Shown one piece after another: positions 12,279-23,158 of a DNA stretch of 64,000 nt. Numbering within the stretch: the stretch's first letter is position 1; every line of letters starts with the position of its first letter. The DNA lies in contig CM030709.1 in assembly GCA_017979445.1 (NCBI GenBank), positions 2,976,001 through 3,040,000 on the forward strand, in the 5' to 3' direction. A program made the translations under genes and the position numbers. Under the pieces are notes generated by a model. It ran no database searches, had not been told where the DNA came from, and saw nothing but the letters and a program-made list of their open reading frames with translations. Source of the stretch: Akebia trifoliata. Lineage: Eukaryota; Streptophyta; Magnoliopsida; Ranunculales; Lardizabalaceae.

Positions 12279-12917
12279 GGTGTGTTTGGATACCAGGAGC
12301 AGAACTACTGTTCCAAAGAGCAAGAGCTGGAGTACTCTGCGGAGGAGCTGAAAAAGTAATTCTGTGCAGAAAGAGCGTTTGGCAATCAACTCTGTAAAGT
12401 ACTGGCAGAAGTACTTTTGTACTGGAAGTCTGTTTGGGAACCATACTAACTTCTCATGACTTCTAAAAAAAAGGTCAGAATACCTTTATATTATACTAGT
12501 TACTGTTTTTTATTTTTTAGTATCATAATATGCCTTCAAACTATACTGTTTTTTACATTTTAATTATAAATATTAATATAATATAATAGTTTAAATATTA
12601 AATATTAATATAATGTGTTTAAAACGGGGGTATTTTCGTAGAAAATTTATAAAACGGGGTATTTCGATAAAGTTAAAGGTATTTCGTAGAAAATTAATAA
12701 AGTTAGGGGTATTTCGATAAAATGAGCCGTTAGAATATTACTCCCCGCAAGATGCGAAATTGAGAAGTAGGTTTTAACGACTTTTTCATAAAGAACAATT
12801 TTTTGCTCTTGCGCGGAGTAATTCGTCGAAAGAGTTGTTTATCTAAATTATCCAAACGACTTCTAACTCCCCGCAAGAGTCAGAATTAGCCAAGGAGTCC
12901 TATCCAAACGCCATCTA
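12279..12917. mobile_element. Probable non-autonomous DNA transposon (TGTTTGGATA ends)
   Basis: The left end GGGTGTGTTTGGATACC is mirrored by TATCCAAACGCCATC at the right end. Internal matches (GTACTTTTGTACTGG, 'CCCCGCAAGA' and inverted counterparts) support an inverted-repeat element of about 640 bp. I could not identify a clean target duplication. A similar TGTTTGGATT-ended stretch lies at about 37671-37920. Confidence 0.45.
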
Positions 12918-13443
12918 AAAAATAGAAACTACGGTCTTAAAAAGGGGGACGTCCCACTCCCCTAGGAAAATAGACATCTTCCTCATTCTTCTTGCCCCTT
13001 AAATGTGATTAGAAGTTAGGTTTTCTTCTAATTTCCTTTAAAAAAAAAAAAAAAAAAAAAAATGAGATAGGCAGAAAATAAAAGAGAAGAAAGAAATAAG
13101 AAATAGAATAAAAATATTTGGATACGTACAACGGTTTCTCTCTTTTCAATGTCCCACACAGTAGCTTCTCTCCATTATTTTCTCTCTCTCTCTCTCTTTG
13201 ATATTTCTATAGGAGCCTCAAGCAATCTTCTCCCTTTATTATCTCTCACGACCATCTCGAGTGGTGTTTGAAGAAATTCTTCTAGAAGCCACCATTCTGA
13301 CATAAAGGTAAGTCCGATCTTGTTATTTATTTATTTATTTTCTTATCCTTCTTTTTATTTTATTTTATTTTTTATTTCTCCTCCTTTTCTCGTTTTTTAT
13401 TTTGTATTGATGATTGTCCGACCTTCATTAACATCATAACGTT

Positions 13444-14060
13444 TACCACGTGTTTATAGAGTTTATCGTGTGTTCCTAACGTTTTGATTCAAGAATTTTA
13501 CATATATGTATGAATTTCCGATTCACTGATTTGCCATGTGTTCCTAGCGTTTTGATTCAATAAATTTACATGTATGTCTGAAATTTTGATTTGTTGATTG
13601 GCCACGTGTTCATAATGTTTTGGTTCAAAAATTTTGTGTGTGTGTATGAATTTTCGATTCATTGATTTGTTATGTATTCACGATGTTCCAACTTAAAAAT
13701 TTGATATGTAAGAATCTCCTATTCATGGATTTGTTAATGTGTTCATAATTTGTCAATTTTAAATTTTCATACATATCCATATTTTTACTAATTTGGTAAT
13801 CTTACTAATATTAATGTTTTTCAATTTGGAAGATTCACACATATTCATATTTTTATGATTTGATAATCTTAGCTAATATTGATGTTCATAAATTTAGAAG
13901 ATTCATACATATTCATATTTTATTGATTTAATCATTTTACGTGATATCAATCTTTTCCTATTTGGAAGGTTCATGTATATGCATATATTCCTAATTTAAA
14001 AATCTTCTTGATTAGGAGGGTTTACGTGTTCTAATGATTTGGTGACTATGCATCATTTAC
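13444..14060 (+). repeat. Degenerate 68-bp tandem array
   Basis: The CAYGTGTTC-like phrase recurs at 13467, 13535, 13603 and 13671, exactly 68 bp apart, then at 13736. A later phrase, ATTTGRTAATCTT, recurs at 13791, 13858, 13926 and 13994 (67, 68 and 68 bp). Copies are diverged but in register, giving about nine units. Weaker copies may continue to about 14400. The array has no long open frame. Confidence 0.75.
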
Positions 14061-15593
14061 TAATTTGGAAAGTTTAGATTCATTCATATTTTACCAATGT
14101 GGTATCTATGAGTGATGTGGATGTCATTGATTAAAAATAAATAAAAAATTACACATGCATGGCCTTTATTGATTTAATTTTTTCTTTATGCATACAGTGA
14201 AATTTGCTAATTTGAAAGGTTAATTCATGTATATTTTAATATTGAATTATTTGTGCATGTTGTGATAACTTATTTGGTAGCAATTTATGTGCATATGACA
14301 TTATCAATCCGAAAATTATTTATACATGAAATATTTATCAAATTTGACATTGTTCATGCATCTGCAAAATTTAGATGATTTGGAGAATGTTTGTGTACAT
14401 CGTCTCTTTAATTAAAAATTATTGCCACGTGAATTTTAGAGGTTGGAATAAGATCATGGCTTTTTCATATTGTTCTTTTTTCGTGAGGAATTCGAGGTAT
14501 CATGTGATATTTAGAGGGATTTTGGCCGTAGGATTCATTTAGCAAATTCGATATAAATTGATGATGATTGAATCATAGTTTGCCTTTTGCCTTTATCCGT
14601 TGACCATATGATAATTTTGGATAATAATAGAGACCGATCATCTTGATTGGGTGGGTTAGGTGTTTAACACTTTCTGGAACCGTAATCTGACATTTTATCA
14701 ATTTCTTATACGTGGACCGGTCCAAATCTACTTTAGAGTTATCTCGGTTTCTATACTTAAACTAGGTGGTGATTCCCAATTTTCCAATCAAATAGTTTTT
14801 AACTATTTAATAAAAAATTGTCAAGATGATTTTAAGAGGGGTTCTAATTAGGAGTTGATATTTAATTCCCTTACAAATCTCAAGGCCAAACTTTTATCTC
14901 CCACCCTTAGTAGTAAAGTTTGGATTCGATAATTATTCGACGAAGGTTCAATTTGGTTAATTTGAATAGATTTGAGAAAATTTCGTAAAAAGTTCGACAA
15001 AATTTAAAAGATTATATGAAATATTTTATTGAATATATTTTTTTTAATTATCAAAACCTATATCATCTTCAACCTCTCTCTCTATATCCTATATTTTCCT
15101 TGAAGTTTGAATGTTGGAAAAATAAAAATTGTGAGGGGAGGGGGGGAGGGAAGAGTAAAATTGTTACCATATTTCATGATTCGTGGTGAATGCACACATT
15201 CTTGATACGCGGTTGACGTGACAAGGACACAAAATCATAGATTATTTTCATTGAGATACATAGGAAAAAGATGTGCGGTTCTATGCCCTTGCCACATACC
15301 AAGCCTGCATGCATTCATCATTATTCTTAATTGAGCGATCCATGATGGGTAATTATAAAAGCACCCCCACAAATTGATAAGGACAACTCACACCATAATC
15401 GAATTGTTTGGAATGAACTGATTTTTGATGAAAATAATATTTATGATGAGGATACCATCCTCAAAAAAAAAAAAAAAAGCCAATTCGGAAACTTTTAACC
15501 CGTATGAGACAATAATTCGGCCGTTGTGTTGCCCTTGATAATTTCGTGGGATGCTTTTATAATTACCGAAAAATTCTGAGAATTTTGTAACTA

Positions 15594-15750
15594 TGCTCCC
15601 GCCTAAATCTCCCGCCCAAATCTCGTTCTCTCTCGTACACACCCAACGAATCCACTCCCTCAGTCTCTCATCTCACGATCCAGCTCCATCTCTCTCTAAC
15701 ACACACACAAACACACACTCTTCGCCTCTACTTCTTCAGCAAAACCCTAA
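15594..15750 (+). promoter_or_regulatory. Candidate promoter/leader of the PSF1 unit: E2F-like and telo-box motifs
   Basis: Two CCCGCC motifs (in CTCCCGCCTAAATCTCCCGC) resemble E2F sites with one mismatch. They precede a CT-rich leader and a telo-box AAACCCTAA at 15742-15750. E2F sites are expected for replication genes and telo-boxes for ribosomal or proliferation genes. The link to PSF1, whose ATG is 1.9 kb downstream after a clear AG acceptor near 17594, is inference. Confidence 0.4.
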
Positions 15751-15859
15751 CTGCATCTCCTTAGCAGACCACCATAAAACCTCTACTTCTGCTGTCAAGG
15801 TCTTTGTTGGTTTGAGGAAAAAAAAAAGGGGACGAAAACCCAATTTTCCTTGGCTGAGA

Positions 15860-16168
15860 CGTGGGAAAGAGAAGGCTTCACCTCCATCTTCCAAACCCGA
15901 AGAAGAAGGTAAGATTTATTGTCTGCAGGAATTGAAATTATGGTGTTTTGTTTGCAGGAATTGATTATTTAGTTTGATTGTTTTAAATTTTAATACGAAT
16001 TAGGGTTCTTCAAAGAGGTACGTTTGGGGGTTATTTGATATTTTTTTTGAAGATTGTGTGATTGGTTTGCAGAAATGGAGCAAGGGAAAGCAAAAGGAGA
16101 AGGTGACCAACATGGTTTTGTTTGATCAGGCGAGTCACGATAAGCTTCTTTTGTCCGACAGATTTGAG
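15860..16168 (+). pseudogene. Ribosomal protein eS25 (RPS25) fragment, broken
   Basis: Two pieces match plant RPS25. The first is KEKASPPSSKP (near 15868-15900), close to the normal N-terminus. The second is [20 protein letters not shown] then SHDKLL and LSDRFEG (from 16073). A 164-bp GT..AG intron (15909-16072) separates them. The normal ATG is not present, splicing would shift the frame and hit a stop, and about 13 codons between KLL and LSDR are missing. Nothing after LSDRFE matches. Retention of the intron points to a DNA-level duplicate, not a retrocopy. It lies in what is probably the 5' leader region of the PSF1 gene. Confidence 0.75.
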
Positions 16169-16335
16169 GGTATTATTTCTCTTTCAATTTCCTTTTATTG
16201 TCAACTATTTTTCTTGATTCTTTAAGAAATATGGTAATTTTTTTTGGTTTGATCCTCATGGATTCATTGTCAATAGTGTACAAAGAGAAGATGTTGATTG
16301 GTTATGTTTACCTAATTTAATATGAACCTTGGGTT

Positions 16336-16552
16336 CATGGTTTTAAAACTCATTTTGACGAAGGAGACGAGACGAGACGTCTTGGATGAGATATCCGATT
16401 GATTTGATTCATCTCAGACTAGATTTTAAAAAACGCCTTAGAATTAGAGCAAACCATTTCTTTGAGAAGACTTGTCAACTCGTCTCATTGGTGGACGATA
16501 CCGAAACAACTTGGACTAGTTGTCTCGGTCTCGGAAGAGATTTAAAACCATG
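16336..16552. mobile_element. hAT-type MITE, CATGGTTTTAAAAC family, copy 1
   Basis: The ends CATGGTTTTAAAACTC and GATTTAAAACCATG are inverted repeats. The element is flanked by CTTGGGTT at 16328-16335 and 16553-16560, a perfect 8-bp target duplication. The 217-bp interior has GAGACGAGACGAGACG-like repeats and their complement. Sister copies are at 24191-24467 and 34263-34495. Confidence 0.85.
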
Positions 16553-17144
16553 CTTGGGTTATGCTCAAGGTAGAAATTGTACAACTGTTTCCTTTCTATC
16601 AAATTTGAAGTAAGGTGTAGGATAATGTGATTAATTTTGTGGATCTACCACTTGGGGATTCATCTCTTTCTTTTTATTATGAGGATGCAAGCTTACAATC
16701 TTAGCTAAGGTACAACTAAAAGCCTTCCTATAGTGTAATTTCAGTGTTGATTCTACCTTTCTTTTTAGATTCTCTCTCTCTTTGTTGATTTTTGTGATTT
16801 CAGGGTAAGTTTTGCAATTTTAGCCAAGTTTAAATTGCATTTTCCTTTATCTAAACAATACTCACTCAACCATGTCTTTAGATTTTTTTTGTTTTTTTTT
16901 TATTTAAACAAGTCCGTTATGAACACATTTAAAAGAGGCTGATTTACCAAAATGGGTCACTATTCAAATTAATTCCAAAAATGATAATTTATCAATTTCA
17001 GAAACAAGTTTTTTACCAAAACAGTAAGAAATAAAATGAATGGTTCTTTTTACAATTTTTTGAACTCACAATACCAGTTTTTTAACTTTATATTGAAAGT
17101 ACTTAATAACCCTTCTTTTCACTTATATTCAAATTACATTTATA

Positions 17145-17496
17145 CACCTCCTATCTTTATTATATAAAAGAGTTGGGTTTTGATAAATGTGAAGGATAAG
17201 AATGGTAAAAAGGTAGAAGAAAGGAAAACAGCAGTTTTGGTATGAAAAATGTAGAAATTACTGTTCATTTTTTAAACTGTTTGGTTAAAAAAACTTATTT
17301 CTGAAAATAGTAAATTACCGTTTTCGGAATTAATTTGAATAGTGCAATGTTTTGGGAGTTCTTCAATTTTCGTGCTCCATTTTGGTAATTTGTTCTTAAA
17401 AAATTTCTAAATGTGGATTCCTTCTCAATGCCCACATTTTATCTTTGACTCCCGTGAATAGTACTTTATGAAAACAATACCCACTCTTTATTTAAA

Positions 17497-17527
<31 letters not shown>

Positions 17528-17565
17528 ACACACACACCACACACAGGCACGGGTGAACTCTAGTA
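17145..17565 (+). mobile_element. Probable Helitron remnant with C(n)(CA)n microsatellite
   Basis: The 3' end GGCACGGGTGAACTCTAG followed by T resembles the Helitron CTRR terminus (compare GGCACGGGTAAATTCTAG at 40797-40814). Just before it is a run of about 17 C residues and a long CA repeat (17498-17546), which has probably replaced the terminal hairpin. The 5' boundary is a guess. Confidence 0.4.
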
Positions 17566-17611
17566 ATTTTATAATATGTTTTTCTTTTTTATCAGAGGAT
17601 TGAAACCAGAG

Positions 17612-20600
17612 ATGTATGGACGAAGGGCATCTCAGCTATTGAAAGAATTCTCTAGCAGTGAAATAGGGCAACTTACTTCTTTCAATGTAAGTGTGATTCA
17701 ATGTTTCATTTGTAAGTTTTTGGTGGCTATATTTATGTTACGAATTCATCAATCAAGCCATTTATAAGAGTGTGTAATTCGATTCAGACCCCATACCTAA
17801 ATGATCTGTCCCTTTTTATTGGATAAAAATGTGGATGAATGGAAGTTTGTGAGGGTTGAAATTTCCAAGTAGAATGCTTATATTTATTTGTTATTCCAAC
17901 ATAATCCAATCTGTAAATGGTTCATGGCTGCCATGAACGATAAATCGATTGCAAATTTTTTGAAACTGGGCAGTACTAGTGTTGGAAAAATTTGTTGGAT
18001 AATTTTCATGGGACATCATATGTAGGAGATCTTTAACAGTTTTAACTCACTTCCAAGAACACTTCTATTGCTTCCAAAGAGAACAAATAGGAATATCTTG
18101 GGATTCAGGATATGCCATGTGTACATGGGAGTGAATATTCCTTGTCAAAATTACGTTCTCATGTGTATGTGATGGCTTCTGAATGCTAAAAGATCACAAT
18201 TTTGGTCATTTTGGAGAGATTTTTTTCCTTTCAAACCTCACTCACAGGATTCCTTTTCCTATTTCATAATGCTTACTTGGTCATATCCTTTAAAAGATGC
18301 ACTCCTTCGGTGAGCAGAACTAGGATTGAATCGAAGTTCTTTTATTTTTCTATCTTTCCATCATGCACCTCTATGATGTTGCTTATGATGTTAGCATGAT
18401 TTTACAAGCTTCTTTGCGAGCAACTAATTATTGGACATTTAGGTCAGATCACACTCATTATCAGTCTTTAAATTTGGAAATTATGACATCATACTCCTTT
18501 TAATGATTTCATTATTCAGGACATTGTGACGTTCAAGCAAAACTTTAGGGGGCAGTAATAATGATATGTATGGCACATGGTCACTTATATTGAATTGATA
18601 GGTCATATCGAATCTCAAATATTTGACATTTTTATGGCTGTTCTGCCTTTCTTTCAGTTTTCTTTGGTCTCTGTAATGTCTTTAGTGTAAGGGATGGATA
18701 TGGGATGATGAATACTTTGATAGATGCTCTCTATTTTTCCCTTTCCTTTAAAAAAAAAAAAAGAAAACATTTTTCAGGCTCTTGATTACTATATGTTGGT
18801 GCCATTACTGATAAAAAGAAATCTACATTCTTTGGTGTTGAAACTTCATCTTTCCATGCCTGTTTCTTTTCTTTTCTCTAACTGTTTACGTACTGAAATG
18901 AAAAACATTTCCCAATTGGTTATGGTGCTTGATAAGTTCCAACTCTCCTACCTCTTGAACTTTAGGCTCAATTACTTTTCCTTTTGACTCATATATTAGT
19001 AGTAGATGATAGTGGTGAACTTTTCTTTTTTGACAATCTAACATGTTTTTGTGATCATTTAGACTGATATGTTCGATCAAGTAATCAAAGAATGCGATGC
19101 ACATCACATTGAGCTTCAGTCCTTGATGAGGTAACCCTTCCTCCCTTTCTCTGGTCTTTATCTACATTTTTATTGACTTTGTAGTCTTTTCTTGTGTATG
19201 TGCCAATCATGGAATCTTCTCCCTACTGTTTTTTAGCATAGGAACATTGTTGTTGTTGTTCTCTGTTCTCTTTCTAGTTGGTCTGCTTGACCTCTTTATT
19301 AATAAATTTCGTTACCTATCAACAAAAAAAAAGAAAGAAAGAAAGCTCAATGATAACCTGTTATGACAAAGGTTTTTATAACAATACCTTTTCCACCATG
19401 TTAAAAGTCAACTTTGAGAATATAGTTTCTCAATACTGGATCATAATAGAAAATATAAACATGGAGGTTGAATATTTTATATGGCACTCATATTGTCCAT
19501 TATGTTGTATTTTGAAAATTCTTTAGAAATGTAACATAGTATTTAAAATATTATATCTTACTGCCAAAGATTTGGAATTTACACAAAATTAAATGCCCAA
19601 GCTGGATAGAACACTCATTTTGAAGTATATGGTAACATAGGGTGCAAAGGTGTAATAGTGTAGGTACAGTCAACGCGATGATTTCTGAGGCTATTTTGCA
19701 TGCATTTGTATAACAAAGATTAATGACGAAACCAAAGAAAAAGATCGCTTTGGTGAAAGTTGAAAGACTATAGAAAGGTGAGAATATTAGGTGGATTGAT
19801 GTAGTAAGAAAATATTTGAAATTGCAGGCCTAGACAGAAGTTATAGTTCCAGATAGAGTTGAATGACAAAAAATGATTTTTGTTGTTGTCCACAATATTT
19901 GGATAAAATGTAAATGGTGACGATTTGCATGCATTTTGTTTCATCTCCTAGGCTTTGTTTTCTTGATTACTTTTGCAAGAACTATTTGAAGAGCTAAATG
20001 TTGTTGCATACTTCTCTCAACGTATTATGATTTTGCAACAGGAACATCCAGGAAGAAGGGTTGGACATACAAGCTACTAGAAATGCTGATCATTTTGGTG
20101 CTGTCATCCACCACCTCTCTTTATCCCGCAATAAACGTTGCCTCATGGCTTACATGTAAGGTTCTACCATTTGTTATATTATTATTGTCCTTAGGACAAC
20201 TCCTTTGGTTGCTTTCTGGTGTTTGATCTGTCATTTACATGTGTTAACTTCTTACCATGGTTTTGTAAATAATCAGGTACAATCGTGCGGAAATGATCCA
20301 AAGCTTGAGATGGAAGATCGGGCCCGTTCTCCCCCAAGAAATTCAAGAAAAGCTCAATTACTCTGAGGAAGAGTATTTCAAGAATCATTCTTCGGCTTTA
20401 GAGTCATATATGTCAGATCTAGAGCTTGATTTGACAGTGGTAACTCTCTCTCTCTCTCTCAGACACACACAGGAAAAAAGAAAGAAAATTGTACAGGAGT
20501 GGTTGCCCCCCTAATCCAAGCTTTCTTGGACAGAATGAGAGATTCTCTGTGGTTAAATGAATGTAGTTAGCTTCTTTGAATAATTATCCTTCTAAATTTC

Positions 20601-21447
20601 CAATTAGAACATAAAGAGAAAAACAACTAGTAATTGTTACAGAAATTCAGTAACTTGTAGGAAGCCAAGGTTGAGAATGAAATTGGCATATTGCTGACCT
20701 CGGTAAAATCCAAGATCTCATCCTTGGGAGTAAATATTATCAGATATGATGTTTATTTCTATGATGTCCTTTTTCATCTTTTCCTATCTTTATGTATTTC
20801 ATATAAATATCACTTGAAGGAATAAAGAGAATTATTCTTTATATGAAATACATAAAGATTGGAAAATACGAAAAAAGACATCATATAAATAAAAATCATA
20901 TCTGATAACAGTAAATGGATAGCCTTTGAAATTGTGCTCTTGATCCTTCAAAGAATGCTGATGTAGTCATCATTGCCCAAGCAATACTTGTAGTGCTACT
21001 ATGATGACACAGATTTGAGGAGTATAAATGTTTCTTAACATGGATAATACTACCAGTATTTTATTCAGGATTTTTTGCTTTGGTGGAGGGACTGTCTAAA
21101 TTCTCTCTGTGAGTTCAAGCACATTGATCACACTTCTATGTATATGTAACTGAAGAATGTAATTGTGTGTTTATCAGGATATGGTTCCCCCCAAGGATCC
21201 TTACATCAAGGTGAGGGTCCTAGATGATATTGGTAATGTTTTACTTAGCGATCAATCACCAAATCTCACACGTCACTCAATACATTTTCTTAAACGAACT
21301 GATGCTGAGCAGTTCATCATGCAGGTAAGTTACCATTAAATTTTTTCTGTAAGATCACCGTATTGTACTGGTTTGTCCCATGTATTCTAATGTTATCGAT
21401 TTCTCTTTTGTGATCTTTAGGGTTTGATGGAGGAGTTATCGAGTTGA
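17612..21447 (+). CDS. PSF1: GINS complex subunit PSF1, six coding exons
   Basis: Exons: 17612-17686, 19063-19130, 20042-20155, 20277-20439, 21178-21324 and 21421-21447, all GT..AG, giving 197 residues (about 200 in Arabidopsis). The protein starts MYGRRASQLLKEF and carries the PSF1 signatures ADHFGAVIHHLSLSRNKRC, LMAYMYNRAEMI, EYFKNHS and VPPKDPYIKVRVLDDIG, then FLKRTDAE near the C-terminus. GINS (SLD5-PSF1-PSF2-PSF3) joins CDC45 and MCM2-7 as the replicative helicase, so the protein acts in the nucleus at origins and forks. An AG acceptor directly before the ATG-bearing exon implies a leader intron, and the upstream exon is probably near 15.6-15.9 kb. Intron 4 holds a long hairpin. Confidence 0.95.
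19750..19905 (+). mobile_element. RTE-type LINE 3' remnant
   Basis: The segment with GAAAGACTATAGAAAGG, then CAGATAGAGTTGAATGACA and a TTGTTGTTG tail resembles the decayed 3' end of an RTE LINE. It lies in PSF1 intron 2. Confidence 0.45.
20737..20908. repeat. Long hairpin (foldback MITE) in PSF1 intron 4
   Basis: The left arm TTATCAGATATGATGTTTAT...CTTTATGTATTTCATATAA is mirrored by TTATATGAAATACATAAAG...ATAAAAATCATATCTGATAA. The arms are about 70 bp with few mismatches and a loop of about 30 bp. The intron RNA could fold into a near-complete duplex. No target duplication was assigned. Confidence 0.75.
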
Positions 21448-22691
21448 TGTGGCCTTATACTAATTAGAACCACCTACGTGGTGTGGTGTGCCTCTCTTGC
21501 ACCAAAACCTTGGTCTGAATTTGCTCCTAATGTTGGGAACCTCACACTCAAAATGTTGCACCTTGTTCCATCTACTTTGTTAACCCCATTCTTTTTTTTT
21601 TTAAACAGATGATGTAAGAAAAACCACTGTTTTCATGTGTTGAGATACAATTTGTTTAAATGAAATTGGTTTGTTTTCTGAGGGATTCAATTATAGTTGT
21701 TTGAGACAATGTGTGGTGGAGGTTTAATTGCAAGAAGATGTGTATTTTTTTGAAGGTTTAAGTTTGAGACAATGAGTTGTAGTGATTAAGTTCCCAATTG
21801 GGTTTGAAGGTTTAATTGCAAGAAGATGTGTATTTTTTTATGTTTCAAAGGTGTTCAAAATTCCAAGATAATTAACTGTACAGCGGTAGATACCCGAGAA
21901 TGAACAAATTGATGTTTGATCGAAGTTTGTGTTGAACACAATGTCCTTAAGACAATTTTGTTCCCGCAATTTGGTGCACACGGAATGGATCAATGAACAA
22001 TTGTCTCCCAGGATACAACGATTACATGTGTAGAGGCTGCATTACAATTTTTGAGTGAATAAAATTGAGGTTGAGATGACTTATTTATAGAAAATTAAGA
22101 GACAAGGTGTCTCTTAGGAAAGGATCCGTCGCGCACACCCACGTGAAGCCAAATTGACGAAATTTGCACCTCCCCTGTGCGCGCATAGGCATTAGGATAT
22201 TTTGGACCAATAGATCAAATCCTTCTTGAGCCCATGGGCCCCTTGTGCGTGTGCGTGGGTTTATCTAAGTCTCTCTCTCATATATACTTAAATGATATAA
22301 GAAGTTCTATATAAGAACTAGACAATTTTTTATTCCTATCTGATGTGGGACTAAAGAGTTTCTTTTATAAATTCAATAATCTTATAAACCACATACAACA
22401 AATCATGGCTAATAGGGGTTCTTAGGAGTCGATTTGTCATTCACCCATAATAGATTTTTGACAACTTAATACATGAAACTATTCTCTTCAATGAGATGAA
22501 TAAGTTTCCAAGTGGTCCAGCCTCAAAAAATTAATGGGACCCACTTGAATCGTAGCTCAAATATCCCTACTTGATCACAAAAATCTGGATAAAAAATGTA
22601 GATTTTTTCCAACATTAACAACTTGGTGTCCCACATTCTTTCAGAGTTGGGTGCCTAACTTATGTTACTTAGGCCAAGCCAAACTCAAGGT

Positions 22692-23030
22692 TGAAAATGC
22701 TGAAGCAACATTGTGGGGTGGACATTTTTGACGTGGATGTGTCATAATCATAAATGCTTTTCATCAAGACTTCGTTCACATCTCAAAGAAAAGCATTTAT
22801 GATTATGACACATTCATGTCAGAAATGCCCTCAACAATGGTACTCCAACACGACTCTTTTTTAGTTGTAGGAAAATGCTGAAGTAACATTGAAATTGATA
22901 TTGTTTGGATCATTGCTGATGTGGATGTGTCTTTTCATTGAGATACGAGTGAGAAGCATCTAAGGTTCTGTTCATACCAACATCCCAAACGATGTCAATT
23001 TCAATGTTATTCCAGCACGACTCTTATTTA
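22692..23030. repeat. Two adjacent foldback elements of one family
   Basis: Copy A (about 22692-22860) has arms GTGTCATAATCATAAATGC / GCATTTATGATTATGACAC. Copy B (about 22872-23030) has arms TGAAGTAACATTGAAATTGA / TGTCAATTTCAATGTTATTC. Both begin with AAAATGCTGAAG(C/T)AACATTG and end with CACGACTCTT, so they are head-to-tail relatives. A third, more decayed copy with CATGACTCTT and 'AACATTTTCTTC' is near 26915-27105. Confidence 0.6.
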
Positions 23031-23158
23031 TATTATACAAAGGATGGAAAATGTATTCGCTTCAAATTTCTAACGTTTATGCTATTAAGAAAAATTGGCT
23101 TGTTTAAATTCCCAGCGTTTGTGATATAAGATGGGTTGGTTAAAGTAGATTTATAAAT

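Larger units (their letters stand above)
8937..15590. other. Gene-free, repeat-rich spacer
   Basis: No protein-coding exon with family similarity was found. The spacer holds an inverted-repeat element (9373-9785), a G4-type tract (11239-11267), a TGTTTGGATA-ended element (12279-12917), long A/T homopolymers, a leader-like sequence with an orphan splice donor (about 13140-13308) and a 68-bp degenerate tandem array (13444-14060). The remainder is AT-rich and unremarkable. Confidence 0.65.

Noticed and set aside
15593..15964. 123-residue open frame starting MLPPKSPAQISF
   Set aside because: It covers a CT-rich leader and the RPS25 relic; only its C-terminal third resembles a protein, and splicing breaks the frame.
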